Shown here: in pieces, positions 1-10,670 of the stretch
Position numbering within the stretch: the first letter of the stretch is position 1
Layout of the letters: the number at the start of each line of letters is the position of its first letter
Origin: Branchipolynoe longqiensis
Taxonomy: Eukaryota > Annelida > Polychaeta > Phyllodocida > Polynoidae
Direction: 5' to 3'
Assembly (NCBI GenBank): GCA_030323885.1
Contig: CM059190.1
Span: 81,460,709 to 81,524,708, forward strand
DNA: 64,000 nt
Notes under the pieces: generated by a model
What the model saw: the letters and a program-made list of their open reading frames with translations, nothing else
What the model was told of the DNA's origin: nothing
Databases searched by the model: none
Translations under genes and position numbers: made by a program

Positions 1-115
1 GAGATATTGGCTTATGATTCCAGTGGCCCTGTCTCCCAGTGTGGCAGCGCTATAAATCTGCCCCATGTCGGTACTTGTCCTGACATGATTTTAAATGTCG
101 CTATGATATAAAATT
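1..115 (+). repeat. SINE-A, 3' body fragment
   Basis: Matches the last third of the 340-bp SINE-A family: the two-part CCCAGTG/GGCAGC motif, a CTATAAA block, a TCGGTAC block and the TCCTGA-CATGA tail motif. It is diverged and lacks the A/C-rich tail, so it is an old copy cut by the window edge. Confidence 0.75.
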
Positions 116-129
116 CTAGCAAACAACTA

Positions 130-520
130 AAGGGGCTGTCACATTACGGCGTATGGCGGGAGCGTATTGAAAACCTACGTACGCCATCGGGTGCCACTTT
201 CGGGTGTGTTTGAGCGTATGGGAGCGTATGGGAGCGTGCCAGGACATTTTTTGACATTTTGGGCCATACGCCCACATAGGTCGTGTTTTTTTGAGTATGC
301 ACAAAAAAAAAGGACGGACGAATTTATGAAAGCGTATGGCGGCGTATGCATCATAAGCTTCACATACGCCGGCGTGTTGCGGCACTGGCGGCGTATGCGT
401 AGCGTATGAGTAGCGTATGAGTAGCGTATGCGTAGCGTATGCGGCGTATGGCGACGTATATGACGTAAGCCGCTACGCCGCCATACGCTTCCGCCATACG
501 CCGTAATGTGACAGCCCCTT
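130..520. mobile_element. GTCACA-end MITE, GCGTATG type
   Basis: Inverted ends AAGGGGCTGTCACATTACG run about 40 bp into the element and are flanked by TA on both sides (TAA left, TTA right). The interior is built from degenerate GCGTATG/CATACGC words in both orientations, most densely at 395-450. There is no coding capacity. The TA/TAA flank and GC-rich ends fit a PIF/Harbinger-like or other TA-targeting DNA transposon; the superfamily is inference. Confidence 0.85.
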
Positions 521-746
521 TAGGGAATAATATATACACTGCCTGACTTGGCTAAGACTTAGGGGTATGCTCTGATATGCAGGGCGCCTGGTTTCCTTGG
601 CAACTGTTCACATTTAACTTAGACACACCGCAGATCGCTTTGCCAGCACCGTCTCCACATTCAGTTAGTTACTTCACGTCACAGTCACACCTCCGTACGG
701 CTCTTTCCTCACAATCTATGTTCATCCAGACCTTATCTCACAAACT

Positions 747-1500
747 ATGTTCAACCTAGTCGAAATGCACCGCTCCAGCCCAAGCTCACCCTCACCCTCA
801 GGCCCAACGTCCGACCCTGAGTCCAAGCCCACCCCCCTAGCCCGAGACCCACGCCCCAGCCCCCCGCCCCAAGCCCCAAGTCCCTCGGCCCCTTCCCCCA
901 GCAATCAGTCCCCAGCCGCAAGCCCCCAAACCCCAACCCCCAAACCCCAAACACCAACCGCAAACCGCAAACTGCAAACCGCAAACTGCAAACCGCAAAC
1001 CGCAAACCTAAGCCTCAGCCCCCAGCACCCAGCCCCCAGCCACCAGCCCAAACCCAAGCTCAGCCACATCCCCAGCCACAGCCCCAAACACAAGCTCAGC
1101 CCCAGCCCTAACCCTAGCTCCAGCCTCAGCCCCAGCCACAACCCCAGCCCCAGCCCCAGCCCCAGCCCCAGCCCCAGCCCCAACCCCAGGCCCAGCCCCA
1201 GCCCCAGCCACATCCCCAGCCACACCCCAGCCCCAGCCCCAGCCCCAGCCCCAGCCCCAGCCCCAGCCCCAGCCCCAGCCCCAGCCCCAGCCCAAGCCGC
1301 ACCTCCAGCCCCAGCCGCAACTCCAACCCCAACCCCACCTTCAACCCCAACCCCAATCGCAACTCCAATCTCAATCCCATTCCCAATGCCAACCCCAACC
1401 CCAACCCCAACCCCAATCCCAACTTCAACCCTTACCCATACCTACACTCATTCCCGTTCCCATTCCAACACACCCCACCCCACACCCGACATCCACCCCC
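747..1500. repeat. C-rich low-complexity tract (CCCCAG, CCCCAA, AAACCGC)
   Basis: The + strand is dominated by CCCCAG hexamers (about 1060-1310), then CCCCAA (1320-1430), after an AAACYGC-rich block (955-1010). The 286-residue open frame starting at 747 is only Pro/Ser/Ala/Thr dipeptides from this repeat, and the opposite strand is equally open, so I do not call a gene. The G-rich complement could form G-quadruplexes. A 14-base G run follows at about 1615. Confidence 0.9.
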
Positions 1501-1671
1501 ATTCCCACCCCCATCTGACATTTGCTATTTTCTCTTCAGAGCTCTTGTTAAACAATCGATTTTTTGTTAAACCTCATCATTTCTATATCAATACAATAAT
1601 TATGTAACTAATTGTGGGGGGGGGGGGGGAGAATTGGATGTTTTCTTGAATCGTATTTATCAGAATACATC

Positions 1672-1752
1672 AAATACTGACCAATTTACGAAGCAACCTA
1701 TCCAAACTGTGCAACCTGTCCAAACTATCCAAACTATCCAAACTGTGAGCTC
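1672..1752. repeat. Short CTATCCAAA tandem repeat
   Basis: Several degenerate copies of a 9-10 bp unit (CTATCCAAA / CTGTCCAAA) lie in tandem just after the G run. Nothing else is recognisable between 1500 and 2150. Confidence 0.6.
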
Positions 1753-2150
1753 CCCGTGTCGATTGGACCTTTAGACCATGCTGCTAATTGGGTTGGATAC
1801 ATTTTGTGAGATAACGTCGGGATAACCTAGTATTCGAGAGATAAGAGCGAAATGTTCCCTCACTGCTTGCTGCTTTGTATCTACACATCCAACAGCGTTG
1901 CCATATATACAGGTCATGCTCCAATGCACACGGCTTGGGATGGGGAAGGGTGTCTTACAACGTGTAAAATGAGAAAGCAGGTGCCAGGTCCTCGGCACCG
2001 GCTAAATACATATATATAGATACAAAATAACCACGGTGACTTACGGTGCTATAGACACACACAATGAATAACAAGGACATGCACCCAAATGTGGATTTGG
2101 GTGCATATTGACAAATTTCATGTGATACCTTGTCATGCTATTCATAAATA

Positions 2151-2344
2151 CAGTCAAGCCTCTCTAACTGACCACCTCCACAGATCGACCACTCCCCTAT
2201 ATCGATCGCTTTATTTGGGTCCCAAACGATTCCCCATACAATAAATACCATTGTAACGATGAAAAAAAAACTACCTAAACCACCTCCCTAAAGGGACCAT
2301 TTACAGTCGGTCTAATGATCGGTCGATTTAGAGAGGTTTTACTG
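2151..2344. mobile_element. Pogo/Tigger-like MITE
   Basis: Ends CAG-CCTCTCTAA at the left and GATTTAGAGAGGTTTTACTG at the right are imperfect inverted repeats flanked by TA. Internal CGACCACTCC and CTCCCTAAA blocks recur in the copies at 6597, 37934 and 57111. The length of about 180-195 bp, TA target and CAG start fit non-autonomous pogo/Tigger elements. Confidence 0.85.
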
Positions 2345-2925
2345 TAGTACCTCAGGAAATACCTCCATCGAAGTAACATCCAATCTCCGTCGGAAGCCCT
2401 GCCACTTACTTCAAATATTTCTTGAATGAGAATTAGTAAACACTTCTAGACATTTTGAGTTATAAAGAGTTAGTCACTGACACGAGCAATGCCGAGTAAA
2501 GAGTTGGTACAGCAGGTAATATGTTGCTATAGTAAAAGCTGATCAAATATTTTCCTTTATTTTGTATAGTTTTTCCCTATTTGTTTTCCTGGAAACACTT
2601 GCTAGATCTAATTTCTGTTGCTTAGCTGCGTAATATTTCCATACTTAATCTGCAATTTCACAATTAAATTGAGCTTCAGCAGTTTTAATTTCTCCAGAAA
2701 CATTTACTAAGTGAGAACCATTCAATATATCTAATATCAAAAGGCTCAGATGTATAGAGTCAACTGCATCCTGAGAAATGCATTAAGGATGTATTGACAA
2801 AGAAGAGCCTTTTGCCTGCTGCTCTCTAGTTATCACTTATCTGGTAAATATATTGTTGTCTAGCTGTTGTGCTGTTTAACATACATGCGCCCTCTCTATT
2901 TCTAGGTCTCTCTAAATACACATAT
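2345..2925. other. No recognisable feature
   Basis: AT-rich unique-looking DNA without a credible exon, repeat match or RNA gene that I can see. Confidence 0.5.
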
Positions 2926-3185
2926 GAGCCTGTCTCAAAAGGTGCTACCTCTTCTTTTTTTTTTGTCCATTGTAACGATTGACAGAAAACAGCACAGAAA
3001 CGGTTGCACTTAAAACACAAGGACATTTGCTTCAAATCAATATGTATTCTATTGGGATTATGAAACACCATGTAAAAAACAAATCAGTTTATCCTGAGCA
3101 AATGCATAAACAGATAGTATGTTGATCGTTACAATGGACAAAATTGTGTCCCATATTGCTTAGCACCTTTTGAGACAGTCTCATA
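2926..3185. mobile_element. Mariner-like MITE, 260 bp
   Basis: TGAG-CTGTCTCAAAAGGTGCT at the left and its inverse at 3160-3185 form 22-24 bp inverted ends flanked by TA. An inner inverted pair TTGTCCATTGTAACGATT extends the similarity. The GTCTCAAAAG end resembles mariner inverted repeats. There is no transposase. Confidence 0.75.
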
Positions 3186-3331
3186 TATCCAGTTGAATTG
3201 CATTTATGTATCGGAGGTACTGAATCCATGTACCATTCCGTGTGTCTAAACCAGTTATACTTAGCTATATTTGCAAAGAGCTGGCAAGATCATAATAGAT
3301 ATATATATATGTAAACATATAATGCTCTATA

Positions 3332-3367
3332 GTGCCGATACGGCGTAAAGCAACCACCAATCAATCA
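3332..3367 (+). mobile_element. 36-bp LINE-tail micro-insertion with 15-bp TSD
   Basis: The segment matches only the last 36 bases of the element at 29953-30212 (GCCGA-ACG-CGTAAAGCAACCACC followed by CAAT repeats). It is flanked by perfect 15-bp direct repeats ATATAATGCTCTATA at 3317-3331 and 3368-3382. This is the structure of an extremely 5'-truncated target-primed retrotransposition. Confidence 0.9.
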
Positions 3368-3820
3368 ATATAATGCTCTATAATCTATTCTGGGAATATT
3401 AACAAGGACACTAGCCTTCTTCATTTCTCTATGTTATTATATATATACCATTCACTTAGGCTCTACTGCATGCCATTAGATAGCCATCGGAGGCCATATA
3501 TAAGTAGAGTATGCATGTAATAAGAAAAACAAGATTTAAGAGACGAGTTGTGGGTGGAAACCTCAATGTATTTGCTTAGAGGCTCATGGCCGAGCAATAG
3601 AGCGATACCGGTAAAGATAGTGAAGATTAAATACATTCAAGCATGTGGCGTGGAGACTCAGCACGTCCTAGGTGGGGGCGCCAGTGTGCAGCTGACCCAC
3701 AGCAAATAAGTATCGAATACCTAAATAGATAATAATGAAATAATAATATCAGTATATGAAGAGCTCTTTTCCAAAATGCGATAAGCATCAGTCCAAAAAT
3801 CAGTTAGAAATGCCAATGTC

Positions 3821-4180
3821 AACTTATATATTATATATATATATATAATATATATAATATATATATAATATAAATAGTGCATACTATATATATAATATAT
3901 ATGATATATATGGTATATATATTTTATATATTATATATATTATATGTATATTACATATATATATTATATATATATATAAATATTATATATATTATATATT
4001 ATATATATATTATATACATATATTATATATAGTATATAATATATATATTTTATATATTATATATATATTATATTTATTATATATATCATGTATTTGTATA
4101 TATATATATATATGTATTGGGGGGAAACAACTTTGGAACCATATATATAAATATATATTATACATATGTATTATATGTAT
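3821..4180. repeat. AT-dinucleotide-rich array
   Basis: About 360 bp of degenerate TATA/ATAT sequence. The preceding 3383-3820 holds nothing recognisable. Open frames here are repeat artefacts. Confidence 0.95.
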
Positions 4181-4369
4181 GTATATCTTGAAAAGCAACT
4201 TTGTGGTCATGCTTGTTTATCTTTATTTTACTTTGTCTAGCTCAATGGTTATGTTATCAATATGCAATAAGGTTCCACTCATGTTTTGATGTCTTGGCTG
4301 TCTTATCTGTGCCAGTAAGGTAATTGATATAGCCATTGCGTATGCAGATATATATAATTACATGCATGA

Positions 4370-4691
4370 CCGGACATGGTGACCGAATTGGTACAGCGCA
4401 GGCTTCCTGTGCGGAAGGTTGGGAATTCGTCTCCCAGTTGAGTCAAACTAATGACATATAAGATTCATAATTGTCGTTACCTAGCCAGGCACTCTGCATT
4501 AATAGGATAGGGCAAGGACTGGTTTGCACAGTATCAGGATAATGTGAATGTGTGGGATAGTGGGTCATGGTAATGGCAGCCTGCTCTCTCATTGGGGCAG
4601 CACTATAAATTCGCCATGGGTGCGCACTGTCACAAATCGGTACCCATCCTGATATGACCTTAGATGTTGCTAGGACGTAAAACAACAACAA
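4370..4691 (+). mobile_element. SINE-A, near full length
   Basis: The tRNA-like head (box A-like GGTGACCGAATTGGTACAGC; diverged box B) is followed by the SINE-A body (GATAGGGCAAGGACTGG, GATAATGTGA, GGGGCAGCACTATAAA) and the tail GTTGCTAGGACGTAAAACAACAACAAA. Confidence 0.9.
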
Positions 4692-4760
4692 ATGTACATG
4701 AATATAGGATCAGTAATCATTTCGGCAATAATGAAATGTAATCGGATGATGTCATTTATA

Positions 4761-5066
4761 CCTGGCGCGGTGGCCTAATCGGTAGAGCGCGGGCCTCGAG
4801 TGTGGAAGGTCGGAGTTCGGTTCCCGGTCGAATCAAACCTATGACTTTAAAATTGATACTTCTCGCTTCGTAGCCTGGCACTCTGCAATAATATGGTAGG
4901 GGGAGGACTGGTTAGCGGAGTGTCAGGATAATGTGACTGAGTGGGATATCAGGTCATGGTCCTGGCGGCCTGATTTCTCAGTGGGGCAGCACTATAAAAT
5001 CGCATGTCGGTACCCGTCCTGATATGACCTTAGATGTTGCTAATACATAAAACAACAACAAACGAA
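4761..5066 (+). mobile_element. SINE-A, near full length
   Basis: The head CGCGGTGGCCTAATCGGTAG and GTTCGGTTCCCGG box B-like segment precede an intact body and AACAACAACAAA tail. It lies 70 bp after the previous copy in the same orientation. Confidence 0.9.
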
Positions 5067-5149
5067 CAAAAAAATGATGGCTTAATCAAACCGGCTTGCC
5101 ACATCGCTGCTGCTCTCTCATCCAACGAGGTCAGTTTGTTGATTGGTTG

Positions 5150-5303
5150 AATAAGACGACTGAGTGGAATATCGGGTCTCGGTGCCGACAGCCCAGTCTT
5201 CCACTGAGGCACCACTATAAATTCGCCTTGACTGCACAAGTCACTGCCCGCCTGAAATGACCTGAGATGTTGCAATGACTTAAACCCCCAACAAACAAAC
5301 ATA
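5150..5303 (+). mobile_element. SINE-A, 5'-truncated
   Basis: Body and tail only: GACTGAGTGGAATATCGGGTC through GATGTTGCAATGACTTAAAC, then CAACAAACAAAC. It is diverged from the consensus. Confidence 0.75.
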
Positions 5304-5594
5304 GAAACAATAATGCAATTTCTCAATTAGCTCCAAATTCAATAACATCACAAAAGAAAACATTTTTAGTATTTAAATTTCATTAAATGGGCCTTGTAAG
5401 AGCTTTTCTTCTTTTCATATAAAGCACAGAAACTGAGTTAATTGTGCTTGAAAAAAAATACTACACATATAGGTACAAAATGGGTTTTCTTTGAAGTAGA
5501 TCAGGAAAATGCTTATTACCAAAATGAACCCTTTATGGCAATATATATACTATATATATATAGGACTAAAATGTGTTCCTCCATTGAGCCAAAT

Positions 5595-5935
5595 ATGATG
5601 GCCCTGTGGTAGAGTGGTCGTTTCCTATTTGGGACGTTCTGAGTACAACCCCCGACTCTGTCAAACCTTAGATTTGTGTATTAGTTCATTATCAGTTCAT
5701 TAAATAAATATAATAAATTATCCTGTCCTTACCTCGTCTGGCTGTGCATTACTAGCATAATACATAGAGTGGTTGCTGCAATGTCATGATAATGTGACTC
5801 TGTGTGATATTGTGTCACGGTGCCAGTGGCGTGGTACCTCAAGGAGACATCACTAAAAATTCACTAGGAGTCCGTAATGTCACAATTTGCTGCCTGTCCT
5901 GATATGACCTCAGATTTTACTAGGGCGGAAGACCA
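5595..5935 (+). mobile_element. SINE-A, diverged
   Basis: A degraded tRNA-like head (GATGGCC-GTGGTAGAG) is followed by body blocks in the right order, ending GATATGACCTCAGATTTTACTAGGGCG. An AT-rich insert of about 40 bp sits near 5690. From 5936 to 6480 I see nothing else. Confidence 0.75.
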
Positions 5936-6481
5936 GAATCGGCCCATCAAACTTCGGGCCTGCAACCAAACGAAGGGCTTAAAATTACGCTTATATATGC
6001 GTTATTGCTTGTTTGTGTCCTGTTGATTTATAATTAATGTCTCGGCTTTGTGTTCATTTCAGTGAAAGTGTCATAAAGAGTTATTCCTTGTTGTGAAAAT
6101 AGGATGGGGCAATAAACATTACCTGGTACAATAACAATGAGCTGACCGATATAGTTAATGATATGTTCCCACTGCAATAGTTACAGGACCCCTAGCGGGG
6201 ACTGATATCAAATTAGACGAGACCACAAAACGGCCAAGTCTAGAGTCATATCAATCCGCCATAGGGAATACATTTACTATTAATGGTGGAAAGACAATTT
6301 TAGTTATTTAACACCACTCTTGTATTATGTGTATTGTTAATTCGAATAACACAATTTGCAATAATTTAATTTGGATTGATTATTTAACATGAACATGAAC
6401 GAAGAAAAGGACTGTTATATATATAATATATAAGAGCATATGTGTATATATAGCACATATATATATATATATAAAGCTCTT

Positions 6482-6544
6482 CATTAGAGAGGTTTTACTA
6501 CTATATATATGTGATATATATATATCATATATATCATATATAAA

Positions 6545-6589
<45 letters not shown>

Positions 6590-6600
6590 ATATATAGTAG
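6482..6600. repeat. AT array between opposed Tigger-type ends
   Basis: GAGAGGTTTTACTACTATATA at the left is the inverse of TATATAGTAGTAAAACCTCTC at the right, with TA-rich sequence between, so the block is a large imperfect palindrome. The left part is an isolated 3' end of the Tigger-like MITE; the right part belongs to the copy starting near 6597. Confidence 0.75.
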
Positions 6601-6782
6601 TAAAACCTCTCTAACCGACCATCTCCACAGATCAACCACTCCCATATATCGATCGCTCTATTTGGGTCTCCAACGATCACCCATACAATAAATACCATTG
6701 TAAGAATAAAATAAAAAGCGCCATAAACTGACGACCATTTAAAGTGGGTCCAATTGTCAGTCGATTTAGAGAGGTTTTACTG
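6597..6782. mobile_element. Pogo/Tigger-like MITE
   Basis: Same family as 2151-2344: AGTAAAACCTCTCTAACCGACC start, CCACTCCC-TATATCGATCGCT block, and GATTTAGAGAGGTTTTACTG end. It follows a TA microsatellite directly. 6783-7240 holds nothing recognisable. Confidence 0.85.
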
Positions 6783-7240
6783 CACATTGTGTATACATTA
6801 TTGTTTCTTGTCCAAACTCTCTATCTAGAGATTACAGAATATCAGATTAGTTCAGTTAGAACTTGATTGTTTTGTAAATGGTACACGCGAAAGTGTATGG
6901 GTATCGTAATGAGAGACTGATTAATCATCTCACATGGCACTGACAACCGCCCAATTTAGCATTAATTTGCAATAAAAAGCTGAATAGATAGGTCTGCAGA
7001 AATTATCTCGCAGTTTTGTCAGCCGTAGCGAATGCCTATCACCTGGTTATCACACAATAGTTCAAATATCGCCGCGGTTCGCTTCTATGTCTTATTATTA
7101 GGTATATGCATGCCTACATATGATATAGTTCTGTAATTGTACCAATTCACTTTGAACCTTTTTACACGGAAACACTTGCATGTATTATTCTCAACGAAGC
7201 AGTGTACACACCGGGGAGCAGTTGGATGACAAACATCACT

Positions 7241-7725
7241 TCCCCATGTATATATATGTATATGTTATATATGTTATATATGTTATATATATGTTATATA
7301 TATATGTTATACATATGTTATATATAAGTTATATATGTGTTATACGTGATATATATATATATGTTATATATACATTATATATATTTCATTATATGTTATA
7401 TACATGTTATATATTGTCATATATATATCTGATATATCTGATATATATATTATATGTATATTATATATATAGTATATGGATATGTTATATGTGTTATATA
7501 TATGTTATATATGTTATATATATAATATATATATATATGTTATAATGGTATATATGTTCTATATGGTATATACATGTTATATATATGGTATATATATGGT
7601 ATATATATGTTATATATATGTTATATATGATATATATATATATATGTAATATATATGTTATATAATATGTTGCATATGTTATATATATATGTCATAATCA
7701 TATATATGTTATATATATGTTTATA
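7241..7725. repeat. TATATGT-type AT array
   Basis: Degenerate TATATG(T)TATA repeats over nearly 500 bp. The Tyr/Ile-rich open frames through it are artefacts. Confidence 0.95.
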
Positions 7726-8023
7726 TATAATCCCACCAAACTAGGAAAAGAAAGCAAGAGCCTACCCCCTTCATTTAAAACCAGTGCTTTAGTTAGTCCA
7801 TTGTTAGAACATTATTTGCTTAAACACCCACCATGGAGCTCTGTTCGTGTAATCTGTATACTCTTACTTTTATATTGTTGTGTGTGCATTAACCGAAGTC
7901 AACCATTTTGAGCTAATTATCATACTTATATAGTTTAGTTTCGGTTCTCCTAATATTAAATCCAATGTAGCTGATTTCTTCCATTTAGTTTAATTCCTTT
8001 AATGGTTTAATGAGTTAATCTTT

Positions 8024-8073
8024 CTTGTTGACCTCACCTATGAAGTAACTTGTTGACCTCACCTATGACGTAA
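8024..8073. repeat. 25-bp tandem duplication
   Basis: The 25-bp unit containing CTTGTTGACCTCACCTATGA is present twice head to tail with one difference (AAGTAA / ACGTAA). The rest of 7726-8244 has no other recognisable feature. Confidence 0.85.
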
Positions 8074-8244
8074 CACCCTCATGTCATCAAAACATGAGTG
8101 GAACCTCATAAGCATATATAGCATAAGACTCCACCTCTGAGCTGGCGTTCGTGTTAACAAACCGCCATACTTACTTGCACACTGATGCTATGACAGCTAC
8201 GCTTAGCCGTGAATAATTAACACTGGTCCCGTTCTGTTTCCCAG

Positions 8245-8316
8245 GAACCTGATGCCAAGCGCAACTCCGCTTCACTTCTAACAGATGCCGACAACGTCAA
8301 CGCCCAGTACAAAAAG
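8245..8316 (+). CDS. Candidate internal exon, unknown protein (72 bp, phase 0-0)
   Basis: The segment is preceded by a good acceptor (pyrimidine-rich GTTCTGTTTCCCAG) and followed by AAG|GTCAGT. Its single open frame gives 24 codons beginning EPDAKRNSASLLTDADNV and ending NAQYKK, many ending in G or C (GCC, AAC, GAC, GTC, CAG, TAC), unlike the AT-rich surroundings. Stops lie just outside both borders, as expected for an exon. I recognise no family. It could be the upstream part of the gene whose exons are proposed at 27991-42291, or of a local gene with 8979 and 9060. The donor has C at the third intron position, which is less common. Confidence 0.4.
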
Positions 8317-8515
8317 GTCAGTACCATAATCCCATGATTTCTTGTTCCGCTCTTTTAGTTTTAGGGGAGCACAATAACTGCGGATCCTTGCTAACCTGTG
8401 CTCCGGATAGACATTGGAGAGGACACCCACAAGTATATGACGTCAAGGCTCTGCCTACCTCCATAGACGTGCACACAAAAATGGTGGGTTTTTTTACCTT
8501 AGCAACCTGGCATTA

Positions 8516-8964
8516 AGGCTACATTCCTTACACGCGGCATGCCTCATGCGGTATGCGAATGCGGCAAAAAATCTAAATGCCTAGAAGTCAATAGGCTACA
8601 TTCCTTACACGCGGCATGCGAATGCGAATGCGAATGTGAATGCGAATGTGAATGCGAATGCGAATGCGGCAACTGAATTGGTCCATGTAGCCATCGGTGT
8701 GGCATGCGGCATGCGACATGTGGCATGCAGCATGCGAATAGAAAACAGCTGGGATGTCAGTCGCATGTGTCCATTAGTTTTAGACGAGGGGAGGCGACTG
8801 ATCATTATGGAACTGTCACACACAGGCATTGAGGGGTGCGGAGGGGTGTGGTACACGGTGGAGGCCGCGTGACCGTTCGCATGCTGCATGCTGTGTGAAA
8901 GGAATCATCCCGTTTGCATGCCGCATGCTGCATGCCACATACCGCGTGTAAGGAATCCTAGCTT
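8516..8964. mobile_element. TA-flanked MITE, GCATGC/GCGAATGC type
   Basis: Ends GGCTACATTCCTTACACGCGG and its inverse CCGCGTGTAAGGAATCCTAGC are flanked by TA. Both subterminal regions consist of GCATGC and GCGAATGC words (densest at 8615-8670 and 8880-8945). A second copy of the left end starts at about 8595. Related elements lie at 28219-28889. It sits inside the proposed intron 8317-8978, and its right end is only about 15 bp from a candidate acceptor. Confidence 0.85.
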
Positions 8965-8978
8965 TAGACACCCAACAG

Positions 8979-9004
8979 GGCTTAGATCAGCCTGAAGAGG
9001 ATTT
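8979..9004 (+). CDS. Weak candidate exon (26 bp, phase 0-2)
   Basis: It follows CCCAACAG and precedes GTAAGT, a consensus donor. In the frame compatible with 8245-8316 it encodes GLDQPEED plus two bases of a Leu codon. The acceptor is poor: it has no real pyrimidine tract and lies almost against a MITE end. It joins in phase to 9060-9108. The case rests on phase and the donor only. Confidence 0.2.
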
Positions 9005-9059
9005 GTAAGTTAATCTGTAAGTATGCTGTCTGGTTACTGCGAGACTAGTTCACTTCCAG

Positions 9060-9108
9060 GAAACGCAAGCCATGGAGCCATTGTTTCGTCACCGGCTGGA
9101 ATATGGAG
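9060..9108 (+). CDS. Weak candidate exon (49 bp, phase 2-0)
   Basis: The acceptor TTCACTTCCAG is fair; the donor GAG|GTGATT is weak. Joined to the preceding candidate it reads L-KRKPWSHCFVTGWNME with no stop. The intron between the two would be only 55 bp. No family is recognised and no downstream partner was found before 25 kb. Confidence 0.25.
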
Positions 9109-9145
9109 GTGATTGCTGGTGTGCATTTACTTCACATTGGATAAT

Positions 9146-9196
9146 TATGGAGGGAGGGAGGGAGGGAGGAAGGGAGGAGGGGATGAGGGGAGTGTG
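9146..9196 (+). repeat. GGGA purine tract
   Basis: GGAGGGAGGGAGGGAGGGAGG and degenerate continuations form a potential G-quadruplex on the + strand. Confidence 0.9.
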
Positions 9197-9253
9197 GAAG
9201 ATCCTAGTCACGTAACTGCATATGTCTGCTGCTACAGTCTGTCTGTAGAACCA

Positions 9254-9595
9254 AAAGGGATGGCCTAATGAGTTAGACTCTAGAGCGTCCGCCTCCCGTG
9301 TTGGTAGACCATGGGATCGTGGGTTCAAACCCTGGTTGAGTCAACCCAATGAGTTAAAGGTTTATACTTGTCGCTTCCTAGCCTGGTGATTGGCATTATT
9401 AGGATAGGGTGAAGGACTGGTTGGTTCAGTGTCAGGATAATGTGACTGAGTGGGATATCATATCATGGTGCTGCCAGCCTGGTCTCCCAGTGGGGCAGCA
9501 CTATAAAGTCGCCATGAGTGTGCAGTCACAAGTCGGTACCCGTCCTGATATGATCTTAGATGTTGCTAGGACGTAAAACAACAAACAAACAAACA
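9254..9595 (+). mobile_element. SINE-A with Ser/Leu-like head
   Basis: The head GGGATGGCCTAATGAGTTAG with an extended variable region and GTGGGTTCAAACCC box B is the second head type of the family. Its long variable region resembles class II tRNAs (inference). The body is complete and ends ACGTAAAACAACAAACAAAC. Confidence 0.9.
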
Positions 9596-10670
9596 AGTGT
9601 GTCTGTCAGTGCACATGTCAGTGCGTGAATAACGAGAAGCTGTAGATGCCTGCGTGTCCAGTGGGTGCTAGTCACGTCACTGCGCATGTGTGGCGCTCCT
9701 GTGTGTCGTGGCCAGGTGGTGAGCAACTGTGGGATTAGAGTGAGTTGCTCTCACTCCGGCCCGCAGTGTGACGTCATCTCGATGCCACCTCCTGCATTGA
9801 TACGATAGCACTGAGACTAGAACAGAAGTACTTAATTGTTTGTAATACTGCAGACTAGATCCATCAAAGCAATCATTCATTTACTAGTTTTATTAAATTT
9901 GACTTATATATATATATCCTAGCATATAATGCGTTATGCGAATATTATTTTGAATGGAGTGCACCTGTATTGCTTATTTGCTATTAACCACATATACGTT
10001 TGTGTTATTGTAGATCAGCAGGGTTAATTAATATTTGAAGGCCGCTGATGACGATATACGACTGAGTGCTATTATTATATAACTGGCAGATAGAGGGAGA
10101 CAGAGGGAGACAGATTGGTAGACAGAGACCTGGAGAGACAGAGGGAGGCAGAGAGACAGAAAGATGGAGAAATATAGAGAGACAGAGAAAATCTGAAAAT
10201 ATACGTCCAGTGATGTCAGGGTTAATGCATTTTATTTCCAAGGATGTTGGCGCCTGTTGGGTTTCTCTTCGGGTCATGGTACTGGCAGCCTGTATATCGA
10301 CTGGTATCATCTCAAAACAGCTGGTGTACAAGAAAACATCTCAGCCATAGAGGAAACACTGAGACTGATTGGAGAAGGAAAATTTAAGCATTTAATAAAC
10401 ACGAATATGTGTTTCTGCAGTGTTTACTGGTCATAAATGCGGGAAATATTGCATGGTGGCGCTTTGCTTATCGGTATCGCGCAGGCTGGTACCAGCGCCC
10501 TACCAGCGGCTTACCAGCGGCTACTAGCTGGTACCAGCGTGACTATATGAGCTCAGCGGGAGGCTTCTATTCGCTCCCCTGAGCCATCCCCAGCTCGCCA
10601 TTCTAGCCCGGTAGAGATCCGGCCTGAGCTAGCATTTAAGTATGGCCCTGCCTACTGCGCATTACTACCG
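9596..10670. other. Mostly unassigned; purine tract and SINE-A relic
   Basis: Holds a GAGGGAGACA-rich purine stretch (10080-10190), a short SINE-A body match at 10272-10303 (GGGTCATGGTACTGGCAGCC), and a GC-rich stretch with two GCTGGTACCAGC palindromes (about 10485 and 10530). No gene is supported. Confidence 0.6.

Noticed and set aside
1318..1430. CCCCAA repeats as telomeric sequence
   Set aside because: Degenerate, short and inside a larger C-rich tract; the expected animal telomere unit is different.
747..1607. 286-residue Pro/Ser/Ala-rich ORF
   Set aside because: It is the translation of CCCCAG/CCCCAA repeats, and the opposite strand is open as well.
9666..9740. Open segment with a GA|GTGAGT donor
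   Set aside because: The first part is a near copy of 9202-9235 on the other side of a SINE, which suggests duplicated flank and not coding sequence.
10240..10352. Exon-like segment ending KTSQP with a hydrophobic stretch
   Set aside because: It contains a 20-base exact match to the SINE-A body (GGGTCATGGTACTGGCAGCC), so the frame is probably SINE-derived.
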